From the NCBI RefSeq assembly GCF_902859915.1, contig NZ_CADIKK010000024.1, positions 1 through 64,000 of the forward strand: a DNA stretch of 64,000 bases. Direction: 5' to 3'. Shown piece after piece: positions 34,458-42,701 of the stretch; the first letter of the stretch is position 1, and the number at the start of each line of letters is the position of its first letter. The notes under the pieces were generated by a model. That model made no database searches, had not been told where the DNA came from, and saw nothing but the letters and a program-made list of their open reading frames with translations. The translations under genes and the position numbers were made by a program. Source of the stretch: Paraburkholderia ultramafica (GTDB lineage Bacteria; Pseudomonadota; Gammaproteobacteria; Burkholderiales; Burkholderiaceae).

Positions 34458-35885
34458 ATGAGTCGTCTAGTCGTCGTCTCGAATCGCACTGCCGATCCTC
34501 GCAAGCCCGCGGCCGGCGGACTCGCGGTAGCGTTAAGGGAGAGCCTGCAGCAGACCGGCGGGCTCTGGTTTGGCTGGAGTGGCAAGATCCTCGAAGCGGC
34601 GGATGCCGCAACAGCCGGCCATGGCGAAGTTCATGTGCAGACGGCCGGCGACGTCACGCTGGCGACACTCGATCTGAGCCGCGAAGACCACGACACCTAC
34701 TACCTGGGCTATGCCAACGATGTCTTGTGGCCGGTATTCCACTACCGGCTGGATCTGGCCAATTTCGACACGCGATTCGCCGCGGGCTATCGGCGGGTCA
34801 ACCAGTTATTCGCCTACAGGTTGCTGCCGCTGCTGAAGCCGGACGATCTCATCTGGGTTCACGACTATCAGCTGATCCCTCTCGCGGCGGAGTTGCGCGC
34901 GATGGGATGTGAGAACCGTATCGGCTTCTTCCTGCATATTCCGATGCCGCCGCCGCTGATCATGGCCGCGATTCCGGAACACGAATGGCTGATGCGCTCG
35001 CTGTTTGCCTACGATCTGGTGGGCTTCCAGAGCGACGCCGACCTCACGCATTTTTCTCACTACGTCGAATCGGAAGCGCAGGCACAACGGTTGAGTCCGG
35101 ATCGCCTGCGGGCCTTCAATCGAACGTTGCGGGTCGGCGCCTATCCGATCGGCATCGACGTCGACGATTTCATTCGTCTTGCCGACTCGAAGGACGGGCG
35201 CGACATGTTCGTGCGGATGCGCGAGGAGTATTCGCGGCGGCGGTTGCTGGTGGGCGTCGATCGGCTGGACTACTCGAAGGGGTTGCCGCAACGCGTCCAT
35301 GCGTTCCGCGAACTGCTGACCTTCTACCCGGAAAACCGCGATAGTGCGACGCTGATCCAGATCGCGTCGCCGAGCCGGGAGGACGTCGGCGCCTACGACG
35401 ATCTGCGGCGTCAAATGGATAGCCTGTGCGGTGCGATCAATGGCGACTTCGGTGAACTGGACTGGATGCCGGTGCGCTACATTCATCGCAACGTGGCCCG
35501 CAAGCGATTGCCGGGTCTGTACCGCGCGAGTCGGGTGGCGCTCGTCACGCCGTTGCGCGACGGCATGAACCTGGTCGCGAAAGAATTCATCGCCGCACAG
35601 GACTCCACCGACCCGGGCATGCTGGTGTTGTCGCGCTTTGCAGGCGCCGCGGAGCAATTGAAGGAAGCGCTGCTTGTTAACCCCTACGACACGCAGGGAA
35701 CCGCGCAGGCCATCCAGCGGGCGCTAACGATGTCGCTCGACGAGCGGATCAACCGGCATGAAGCGCTGCTGCAGCGAATCCGCAAGTTCGATGTGCACTG
35801 GTGGAGTTCGACGTATCTGCAAGCGTTGGACGATTGCGGGCAGCAGGAAGAGGCGGCGACCGGCATGCGCCGTACGTCGCGCTGA
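34458..35885 (+). CDS. otsA: Alpha,alpha-trehalose-phosphate synthase (GT20)
   Basis: 475 residues. Starts MSRLVVVSNRTADPRKPAAG, then GGLAVALRESL and GGLWFGWSGK, the N-terminal OtsA signature. HDYQLIPLAAELRAMG (catalytic His region), GFFLHIPMP, VGVDRLDYSKGLPQRVHAFR and ALVTPLRDGMNLVAKEFIAA (UDP-sugar binding) are all present. It joins glucose from UDP-glucose to glucose-6-phosphate in the cytoplasm, for osmotic and desiccation tolerance. No phosphatase gene (otsB) is adjacent; otsB must lie elsewhere. It converges with the FMN dehydrogenase gene 52 bp away. Confidence 0.95.
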   Translation: MSRLVVVSNRTADPRKPAAGGLAVALRESLQQTGGLWFGWSGKILEAADAATAGHGEVHVQTAGDVTLATLDLSREDHDTYYLGYANDVLWPVFHYRLDLANFDTRFAAGYRRVNQLFAYRLLPLLKPDDLIWVHDYQLIPLAAELRAMGCENRIGFFLHIPMPPPLIMAAIPEHEWLMRSLFAYDLVGFQSDADLTHFSHYVESEAQAQRLSPDRLRAFNRTLRVGAYPIGIDVDDFIRLADSKDGRDMFVRMREEYSRRRLLVGVDRLDYSKGLPQRVHAFRELLTFYPENRDSATLIQIASPSREDVGAYDDLRRQMDSLCGAINGDFGELDWMPVRYIHRNVARKRLPGLYRASRVALVTPLRDGMNLVAKEFIAAQDSTDPGMLVLSRFAGAAEQLKEALLVNPYDTQGTAQAIQRALTMSLDERINRHEALLQRIRKFDVHWWSSTYLQALDDCGQQEEAATGMRRTSR

Positions 35886-35937
35886 ACACCGTCCAGCGCC
35901 CGGCGTCGCGCCCGGCGCCGCTTCTGAACCCCGATGA

Positions 35938-37083
35938 TCAACGCCGCTCAGGCAACAAAATCCGCTCGTTCACCTGACGGATGTCGGTGTGGCCGCAAAA
36001 GGCCATCGTGAGGTCCAGTTCCTTCTGGATGATCTGCAGGCACTGGGTGACACCCGCCTCTCCCAGCGCGCCCAGGCCGTAAAGGAAGCTGCGGCCGATC
36101 AAGGTGCCCCTGGCGCCGAGCGCAACGGCTTTCAGCACGTCCTGTCCGCTGCGGATGCCGCCATCCATCCACACCTCGATGCGCTCCCCGACCTCGCGTG
36201 CGATCTCGGGGAGCACCGAGATCGAAGAAGGCGCTCCGTCGAGCTGACGGCCTCCATGGTTGGAGACGATCAGCGCGTCGGCGCCGCTATCGGCTGCAAG
36301 GCGCGCATCTTCGACATCCATGATGCCTTTCAGAATCAGTTTGCCGCCCCACAGCTTCTTGATCCATTCGACGTCGGCCCAGCTGAGCGCGGGGTCGAAC
36401 TGCTCGGCGGTCCACGAACTCAGCGACGACAGATCGCCCACCCCCTTCGCATGACCGACGATGTTGCCGAAGGTACGCCGCCGGGTGCCGAGCATGCCGA
36501 AGCACCAGCGCGGTTTGGTCACCAGATTGGCGAGGTTGGCGGGCGTCAGTTTGGGTGGCGCCGACAGCCCGTTCCTGATGTCCTTGTGACGCTGGCCGAG
36601 GATCTGCAGGTCCAGCGTCAGCATCAACGCGCTGCAATGCGCGGCGCGCGCCCGCTCGATCAGCCGCACGACGAAGTCGCGGTCGCGCATCACATACAGC
36701 TGGAACCAGAACGGCTGGGTGGTGTGGGCGGCCACGTCCTCGATCGAGCAGATGCTCATCGTGGACAAGGTGAATGGGACACCGAATTTTTCCGCCGCGC
36801 GTGCGGCGAGGATTTCGCCGTCGGCATGCTGCATGCCGGTCAACCCCGTCGGCGCGAGCGCTACGGGCATCGCGACCGCCTGACCCGCCATTTCGGTGCG
36901 CGTGCTGCGGCCCGCCATGTTGACCGCCACGCGCTGACGCAGCTTCAGGCGCTGGAAGTCGCTTTCATTCGCGCGGTACGTGCTCTCGGTCCACGAGCCG
37001 CTGTCGGCGTAGTCGTAGAACATGCGCGGCACGCGCCGTTGGGCAAGCACGCGTAAATCCTCGATACAGGTGATGACGGGCAC
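35938..37083 (-). CDS. lldD: FMN-dependent L-lactate dehydrogenase-like (alpha-hydroxy acid dehydrogenase)
   Basis: 381 residues from a GTG at 37083 (VPVITCIEDLRVLAQRRVPR), with GAGAGA upstream; a TTG at 37107 is weaker. TIM-barrel flavoprotein: RMFYDYADSGSWTESTYR, the ALAPTGLTGMQHADGEILAA segment, LILKGIMDVEDARLA (Lys for FMN), VSNHGGRQLDG (catalytic His, Arg pair) and MDGGIRSGQDVLKA. Expected to oxidise L-lactate to pyruvate and feed electrons to the respiratory chain at the membrane; other 2-hydroxy acids (mandelate, glycolate) are possible. No lldR/lldP neighbours. Confidence 0.88.
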   Translation of the reverse strand: MPVITCIEDLRVLAQRRVPRMFYDYADSGSWTESTYRANESDFQRLKLRQRVAVNMAGRSTRTEMAGQAVAMPVALAPTGLTGMQHADGEILAARAAEKFGVPFTLSTMSICSIEDVAAHTTQPFWFQLYVMRDRDFVVRLIERARAAHCSALMLTLDLQILGQRHKDIRNGLSAPPKLTPANLANLVTKPRWCFGMLGTRRRTFGNIVGHAKGVGDLSSLSSWTAEQFDPALSWADVEWIKKLWGGKLILKGIMDVEDARLAADSGADALIVSNHGGRQLDGAPSSISVLPEIAREVGERIEVWMDGGIRSGQDVLKAVALGARGTLIGRSFLYGLGALGEAGVTQCLQIIQKELDLTMAFCGHTDIRQVNERILLPERR

Positions 37084-37177
37084 GGTCTCTCTCAGGGCGG
37101 GGAACAACGGCGAGTGTACGTTCTCGCGACCGCTGTTCGGTATTCAGGGAATTCCCGGGCAAAGTTCAGACCTGCTG

Positions 37178-38647
37178 CTACGGTTGCGCGCCGGCTGGCA
37201 ACGGCGTGCCGCCTAGTGCCTGAAACAGCGCCGCCGTGTCCGCGAACCGGTCCGCTTGCGCCCGGGTCCGGTCGAGCGTCGTCTGCAATGCTTGCCGTTG
37301 CGTGTCGATCAGCGCGAACTGGCTGACGCCGCCGGCGGCATACTGCGACTGCACGATCGCCACGTTGGCCTGTGCCTGCCGCGCGGCTTCGTCGCGCGCC
37401 TGCAGTTCGCGCGCATCGTTTTCCAGCGCGCGCAGCGTGTCGGCAACCTGCTGCAACGCCAGGAGCACCGTCTGCCGATAGTCGGCCAGTGCCGCTTCGT
37501 AAGCGGCAGCCGCGGCGCGTTTCTTCGCATGAAGCTCGCCGCCGTGAAATATCGGCTGCATGAGGTTGAAGCCGATGTTCCAGATGTTCAGTCCGTTCAC
37601 GACGTCTTCAATGCGGGTGCGTTCCGAGCCGATGCCGGCCGAGAATGAAAACTGCGGATACAGGTTCGCCGTCGCGACCCCTACATTCGCGCTCGCCTGA
37701 TGCAGCAGCGCTTCCGACGCGCGGATGTCGGGCCGCTCGCGCGCGAGCGTCGACGGCAGCGTGAGCGGCACGGTGTCCGGCAGATGCAGCGCATCGAGTG
37801 CGATGTCTCCGAACTGCGCATTCGCGGGCGCCACGCCGGTCAGGATCGCGAGCTGATGGTCGGCCTGCGCGAGTTGTGTCGCGAGCGGCGGCAACGTCGC
37901 GCGGGTCTGTGCGAGCAGCGTGCGCTGGCTGCGTACGTCGAACTCCGACGCGCCGCCGGCCGCGTAGCGGCGTTCGGTGATCGCGAGCTGCTGCGCCTGC
38001 GCGTCCGCGATTTGCCCGGTCAGCTCGATCTGCCGCTGCACCGACGCGCGCCGGATCGCGGTGGAGACGACGTTGCCGGCGAGCGTGAGCCGGGCCGCGT
38101 CGAGTTCGAATGCCTGATAGTCGACTTGCGCCATCGTTGCTTCGAGCGCGCGCCGGTTGCCGCCGAATACGTCGAGTACGTACGACACGCTCACCGACGC
38201 GTTATACAGCGTGAACGGTCCGGGATTCGGCACGCTCGTGATGCCGAACGCGGCGAGATCGATCTTCTGCCGCGTCCCCGAAATCTTTGCATCCACGCTC
38301 GGGAACAGGGTGGCGCCTGCCTGCGCGTTGTAGTTTTCCTGCGCTTCGGTCAGCCTTGCACGCGCTTGTTCGAGCGTCGGGCTGTGCTGCAGCGCGTCGC
38401 TCACCAACTGGTTGAGCGCGTCGGACTGAAACTGCGTCCACCACGTAAGCGGCGCATGATCGACCGTTTCGAACGACTGCGCGACGCCCGCCGCGCCGCT
38501 CGCGGCGACCGTCGATGCCGGTTGCGGAGCGCGTGTATAGCTCGGCGTATCCGGCGCCGCCGGGGTGTGGAAGTCCGGTCCGACCGCGCAGCTGCCCAGC
38601 GCGCCGCAGCATAGCGCGATGACCGCGGTACGGGTGAGCGGCTGCAT
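37178..38647 (-). CDS. Outer-membrane efflux lipoprotein (NodT/TolC-like)
   Basis: 489 residues. Signal and lipobox MQPLTRTAVIALCCGALGSC (LGSC). Two repeats of the outer-membrane efflux protein fold: LTWWTQFQSDALNQLVSDAL, LEQARARLTEAQENYNAQAG and LPSTLARERPDIRASEALLH, then ANLYPQFSFSAGIG and QVADTLRALENDARELQARD. NodT-type outer channel for a tripartite pump. Last gene of a five-gene operon with TetR, HlyD, ABC ATPase and ABC-2 permease; the gap to the permease is 9 bp. Confidence 0.93.
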   Translation of the reverse strand: MQPLTRTAVIALCCGALGSCAVGPDFHTPAAPDTPSYTRAPQPASTVAASGAAGVAQSFETVDHAPLTWWTQFQSDALNQLVSDALQHSPTLEQARARLTEAQENYNAQAGATLFPSVDAKISGTRQKIDLAAFGITSVPNPGPFTLYNASVSVSYVLDVFGGNRRALEATMAQVDYQAFELDAARLTLAGNVVSTAIRRASVQRQIELTGQIADAQAQQLAITERRYAAGGASEFDVRSQRTLLAQTRATLPPLATQLAQADHQLAILTGVAPANAQFGDIALDALHLPDTVPLTLPSTLARERPDIRASEALLHQASANVGVATANLYPQFSFSAGIGSERTRIEDVVNGLNIWNIGFNLMQPIFHGGELHAKKRAAAAAYEAALADYRQTVLLALQQVADTLRALENDARELQARDEAARQAQANVAIVQSQYAAGGVSQFALIDTQRQALQTTLDRTRAQADRFADTAALFQALGGTPLPAGAQP

Positions 38648-38656
38648 CGATCGCTC

Positions 38657-39799
38657 CTAGTCCAGCGTGCGCCGGTAAAAGCGCAGTGCGATACCCATCA
38701 CGACGACTGTGAAGACGCCGAGCGGCCAGATCGACGGCCACATGTCGGACCAGCCGACGCCTTTGAGCAGGATGCCGCGCACGAGCCGCGTGAAGTACGT
38801 GAGCGGCAGCAGGTTGCCAATGTACTGCGCCCATTTGGGCATGCCGGCAAACGGAAACAGAAAGCCTGACAGCAGGATGCTCGGCAGAAAGTAGAAGAAG
38901 GTCAGCTGCATGCCTTGCAGCTGATTCTGCGCGAGCGAAGACAGCGTGATGCCCACGGTCAGGTTCGCCGCGATAAAGAGCAGTGCCGACACATAGATCG
39001 CGAGCGGGCTGCCTTCGAATGGCACATGAAACACGAACAGCGCTGCGGCGAGGATGATCGTGACCTGGATCAGGCCGATCAGCACGTAGGGCACGATCTT
39101 GCCGGTCATTACTTCGAGAGGCCGCACCGGTGTAGCCAGCAGATTTTCCATCGTGCCGCGCTCACGTTCTCGGGTGACCGAGAGCCCCGTCATCATCACC
39201 ATCGTCATCGTCAGGATCACGCCCATCAGACCCGGCACGACGTTGTACTGGGTGATGCCCTCGGGGTTGTACAGGCGATGAACCAGCACGTCGAACGCGG
39301 CCGGGCGCCCATTCAGATACGCGAGCGGCCCGGTCAGATCCTTGTCCGCCACGCTCTGGACAAGGCCGGACAGCGCGCTCAGCGCCGAGCCGGTCGCGAC
39401 GGGATCGGTCGCGTCCGCTTCCACAAGCAGCGACGGACGTTCGCCGCGCAACAGCCGGCGCGAAAAATCGACCGGCACGCTCAACACGAATTGCACGTCG
39501 CCCCGCGCGAGCGCACGGTGCCCCGCCTCCTCGTCTGGCAAAGTCTCGATGATGTTGAAGTAGGCCGAGTTTTCCAGCGCCGCGACGAAGCTGCGCGAGA
39601 ACGGGCTTTGATCGGCAATGATGACGGCGGTCGGCAGATGCTTCGGGTCCGTGTTGATCGCAAAGCCAAACAGCGTGAGCTGGATGATCGGTATGCCGAC
39701 GATCATCGCGGCGGTGACGCGGTCGCGCCGCAACTGCAGGAACTCCTTGAGCACGATGCTCCACCACCGCGACAGTGAGAACGCGGAACGCTCGCTCAC
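38657..39799 (-). CDS. ABC-2 type permease of the efflux pump
   Basis: 380 residues. Membrane topology of ABC-2 exporters: one N-terminal segment (IVGIPIIQLTLFGFAINT at about 35-52), a large periplasmic loop to about 185, then five more helices (VPGLMGVILTMTMVMM, VLIGLIQVTIILAAALFVFH, ALLFIAANLTVGITLSS, FFYFLPSILLSGFLFPFA, WPLGVFTVVVMGIALRF). The RERERGTMENLLATPV segment is the ABC2 signature (E. coli YbhS/YhhJ type). It overlaps the ATPase gene by ATGA (39796-39799). One subunit, or a homodimer with the ATPase; no second permease is present. Confidence 0.92.
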   Translation of the reverse strand: MSERSAFSLSRWWSIVLKEFLQLRRDRVTAAMIVGIPIIQLTLFGFAINTDPKHLPTAVIIADQSPFSRSFVAALENSAYFNIIETLPDEEAGHRALARGDVQFVLSVPVDFSRRLLRGERPSLLVEADATDPVATGSALSALSGLVQSVADKDLTGPLAYLNGRPAAFDVLVHRLYNPEGITQYNVVPGLMGVILTMTMVMMTGLSVTRERERGTMENLLATPVRPLEVMTGKIVPYVLIGLIQVTIILAAALFVFHVPFEGSPLAIYVSALLFIAANLTVGITLSSLAQNQLQGMQLTFFYFLPSILLSGFLFPFAGMPKWAQYIGNLLPLTYFTRLVRGILLKGVGWSDMWPSIWPLGVFTVVVMGIALRFYRRTLD

Positions 39800-40740
39800 G
39801 GCTTGGCTCCGTAGTTATCGGACGAGCGCTTCATGAGGAAGATGAACACGTCTTCGAGACTGGTTGCGATCGGCGCGACGCGCAGCGTCTTGTCCGCGCC
39901 GATCGTCCGAAGCGTGGCCTCGAGCGCCTGATGATCGCTGCCGCTGACATGCAGCGCCGAGCCGAACACGACGGTTTGATCGACGCCCGGCATGCTGCTC
40001 AGGCGCTCGGACAGTTCGGCCAGATGCTCGCCTTCGATCATCCACGTCGCGAGGTCTTGCGACTCGATCACCTCCGCTGCGCTGCCCTGCGCAAGCAACT
40101 GGCCGTATGAGATGTACGCGAGTTTGTGACAGCGCTCGGCTTCGTCCATGTAATGCGTGCTGACCAGCACCGAAATGCCGTTGGCCGCGAGCCGGTGCAG
40201 TTCTTCCCAGAACTCGCGGCGCGCATTCGGATCGACACCGGCGGTCGGCTCGTCGAGCAGCAGCAATTGCGGCTCGTGCAGCATGCAGGCGGCGAGCGCG
40301 AGCCGCTGTTTCCAGCCGCCCGATAGCGAGCCCGTCAGCTGGTTCGCGCGGGTCGCGAGCCCGAGCGATTCGAGCGAGCGTTCGACGGCTTGCTTGCGGT
40401 CGGCCATCTGATAGACCCGCGCGACAAAGTCGAGGTTTTCGCGGATCGACAGATCCTCCCAGTAGGAGAAGCGCTGCGTCATGTAGCCGACATGCCGCTT
40501 GATCTGCGCGCTCTCGCGGATGATGTCGTAGCCGAGGCAGGCGCCGCTGCCCGAGTCCGGCGTGAGCAGACCGCACATCAGGCGGATGGAGGTCGTCTTG
40601 CCGCTGCCGTTCGGCCCCAGAAAGCCGAAGATTTCGCCACGGCCGACCCGCATCGACAGGTCGCGCACCACATGCTTTTCGCCGAAGTGCTTGTTGAGCG
40701 CGCGCACATCGATCGCGTAGTCGGCTGCGCCCGGGTTCAT
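39796..40740 (-). CDS. ABC transporter ATP-binding protein of the efflux pump
   Basis: 314 residues. Walker A FLGPNGSGKTTSIRLMCGLL at about 36-55, Q-loop in YMTQRFSYWEDLS, signature LTGSLSGGWKQRLALAACML, Walker B LLLLDEPTAGVDP and switch His in STHYMDEAERC. C-terminal extension of about 90 residues (DLATWMIEGEHLAELSERLS). Powers the ABC-2 permease encoded downstream; resembles the ATPases of YbhF-type drug exporters. ATGA overlaps at both ends (39796-39799 and 40737-40740) indicate strict co-translation. Confidence 0.94.
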   Translation of the reverse strand: MNPGAADYAIDVRALNKHFGEKHVVRDLSMRVGRGEIFGFLGPNGSGKTTSIRLMCGLLTPDSGSGACLGYDIIRESAQIKRHVGYMTQRFSYWEDLSIRENLDFVARVYQMADRKQAVERSLESLGLATRANQLTGSLSGGWKQRLALAACMLHEPQLLLLDEPTAGVDPNARREFWEELHRLAANGISVLVSTHYMDEAERCHKLAYISYGQLLAQGSAAEVIESQDLATWMIEGEHLAELSERLSSMPGVDQTVVFGSALHVSGSDHQALEATLRTIGADKTLRVAPIATSLEDVFIFLMKRSSDNYGAKP

Positions 40741-41708
40741 TGCAGCCTCACCTGGACCGGCTGTCCGGGACGCAGCTTCGGCGCGTCGGCGACCGATGGA
40801 TGCGCCTCGACCATGAAGACGAGCTTCGCGCGGGTCTCATTGCTGTAGATGACAGGGGGCGTGTACTCCGCCTGGTTGGAAATAAAGGTGATCTTCGCGG
40901 ACACGTCGCCCGTGCAGCCATCGCAACGAATGACGACGGCGCGGCCTGTGCTGAGCGTGCCGACGACGGATTCCTGCACGAAGAAGCGCACCTTCACGTT
41001 TTGCGGCGGCAGCATCTGCACGATCGGATTGCCCGCCTGCACCCATTCCCCGAGCCGGTATAGCGTGTCGTGCACGAGCCCCGCGCTTGGCGCGGCCCCC
41101 CGTTTCTGGTCGAGCTTCCATTGCGCCTGATCGACGGCGGCCTGCGCCGCGCTGACCTGCGCCTGTTGCGCGACGATCTGCTGGGAGCGGCCGGGCAGGT
41201 TGGCGACGGCGACCTGGTTCGTCAGCTCGCGAACCTGGGCCGCTGTCGAATCCGCTTGAGCACGCGAGTCGTCGAGCTGGCCCTTCGGGATGCCGCCGGC
41301 GCGGAACTGGGCCTCGTCGCGCGTCAGTTGCAACGCGGCTTTGCGTGCGTTCGCGCTCGCCTGGGCGAGTTGCGCCTTCGTCACGTTGACCTCGGGCGGA
41401 CGCTTGCCGCTCAGGATGTCGGTCAGCTGCGCGCGCGCCGCGGCAAGCTGCTGCTGCGCCTGTTGCAGCGCGGCGGTTTCGTTGACCGATTCGAGCGCGA
41501 AGACCGGCGCGGCGGCGGCAACGGTTTGCCCGCGCTGCACCGACAACTGCTCGAGCGTGCCGGACTGCGACGACGCCAGATAGACGAATTCGCCCTCGAC
41601 GTAGCCCTGCCAGCGATCGTTTGGCTCGCGCCCGCAGCCGGCGAGCGCGAGCGCGCCCGCCGTGGCGCAGGCCAGCAACCGTGCGGACAGGAAGCGCAAG
41701 CGGATCAT
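40737..41708 (-). CDS. HlyD-type membrane fusion protein
   Basis: 323 residues. N-terminal segment MIRLRFLSARLLACATAGAL, then ALAGCGREPN, has a lipobox-like LAGC, so it is likely lipid-anchored. The biotinyl-lipoyl-like half GYVEGEFVYLASSQSGTLEQ is followed by a long Ala/Gln-rich coiled coil (about 75-185, QLAAARAQLTDILSGKRPPE) and a barrel domain (VHDTLYRLGEWVQAG). It bridges inner-membrane ABC-2 permease and outer-membrane channel. Overlaps tetR by ATGA (41705-41708). Confidence 0.93.
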   Translation of the reverse strand: MIRLRFLSARLLACATAGALALAGCGREPNDRWQGYVEGEFVYLASSQSGTLEQLSVQRGQTVAAAAPVFALESVNETAALQQAQQQLAAARAQLTDILSGKRPPEVNVTKAQLAQASANARKAALQLTRDEAQFRAGGIPKGQLDDSRAQADSTAAQVRELTNQVAVANLPGRSQQIVAQQAQVSAAQAAVDQAQWKLDQKRGAAPSAGLVHDTLYRLGEWVQAGNPIVQMLPPQNVKVRFFVQESVVGTLSTGRAVVIRCDGCTGDVSAKITFISNQAEYTPPVIYSNETRAKLVFMVEAHPSVADAPKLRPGQPVQVRLQ

Positions 41709-42406
41709 GGCTTGCTCCTTGCAGCCGGCCGCCGCCGCGTTGCCGCCGCGCGCGGCGGCTGCATGCCGTGCGTCAGCAGCGCGGTGACGTGGCGGCGCAA
41801 TGCCTCTGGATCGGGCTTCGGCAATCCACGCACGCTGTGCCAGATTTTCGACGTGGCGAGCGGCAGCATCACAAGCGCAAGAATCGACATGAACAGCAAC
41901 CTCGGTTCGATGGCCGGATTGACGATGCCATGCTGCTGCGCAGCACCGATGCGGGTTGCGAAGCGCATCGTCTGTTCGACCGGGATGCGTTTGAGCATCC
42001 GCTCGCGCAGCATGCCGCCTTCATTGACGATTTCGCGCAGCCACAGCGGCGGCAGCCACGGCATGCGCGCCGTGACGTCGAACAGGCGTCCGACCAGGCC
42101 GTGCACGAGCGCAAACGGATCCTCACCGGCATCCCCTTCGCCGACACGCCAGACAAACTGCACGCAGAGCACGATGCGCTCGTCGACCACGGCGTCCAGC
42201 AGCTTTTCACGGTTCGTGAAGTAGTAGTGGACCATCGCCGACGTCACGCCGGCCGCGGCGGCAATCTGCGCCATCGTGGTGGCGGCGATGCCCTGCTGCG
42301 CGAACAGCTGCGTGGCGCAGTCGAGCATGTGCTCGCGCACGTCGACGTCGGCGACAGCGCGTCGGCGCCCACGGAGTTTCGCCACAGTGGACGAAGTCGG
42401 GTTCAT
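41705..42406 (-). CDS. TetR-family regulator heading the efflux operon (CecR-like)
   Basis: 233 residues. HTH at about 40-85: VREHMLDCATQLFAQQGIAA, TTMAQIAAAAGVTSAMVHYY, FTNREKLLDAVVDERI. The C-terminal ligand domain is of the kind attached to YbhGFSR-type drug pumps, with Arg-rich ends. First gene of the operon, so it is probably an autorepressor whose ligand is a substrate of the pump. It begins MNPTSSTVAKLRGRRRAVAD. Confidence 0.9.
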   Translation of the reverse strand: MNPTSSTVAKLRGRRRAVADVDVREHMLDCATQLFAQQGIAATTMAQIAAAAGVTSAMVHYYFTNREKLLDAVVDERIVLCVQFVWRVGEGDAGEDPFALVHGLVGRLFDVTARMPWLPPLWLREIVNEGGMLRERMLKRIPVEQTMRFATRIGAAQQHGIVNPAIEPRLLFMSILALVMLPLATSKIWHSVRGLPKPDPEALRRHVTALLTHGMQPPRAAATRRRPAARSKP

Positions 42407-42419
42407 CGATCCAGTCTAA

Positions 42420-42440
42420 TTGATGAGTTAGTTAAATCAA
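42420..42440. promoter_or_regulatory. Candidate TetR-family operator upstream of the efflux operon
   Basis: TTGAT (42420-42424) and ATCAA (42436-42440) form an inverted repeat with an 11-bp spacer, just upstream of the tetR-like start at 42406, within an AT-rich island (TAATTGATGAGTTAGTTAAA). The AACTAA element is repeated on the minus strand 17 bp apart. Weak but well placed for autorepression. Confidence 0.4.
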
Positions 42441-42701
42441 GTTCATTAGTTGGGAAAGCGCGCCGAGAACGTGCACAGGTCGGGAATCCGTACCGTTGCC
42501 CTCGACACTGGGGAATGCCTGGGCTTGAGCCACGGCTGGCCGGCATCGTAAAATCGTGGCACATCGATTATGGGGCCCAGCAATGTGTCTGGTTTCTCTT
42601 TGCGATTTCAGTCACGCAAGCGTGCGGCGCCCGGCGCCCTGGCCACCCGCCTCTCGCAATGAGGCCGGCGGCCGCCGCGGAATTGCCGTCAGATCCGCGC
42701 C
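42441..42701. other. Intergenic region between efflux operon and sugar ABC operon
   Basis: About 260 bp upstream of the divergent sugar-uptake operon. No gene is supported. No sigma-54 or CRP-like site was recognised. The GTG assigned at 42702 lacks a good ribosome binding site. Confidence 0.4.
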
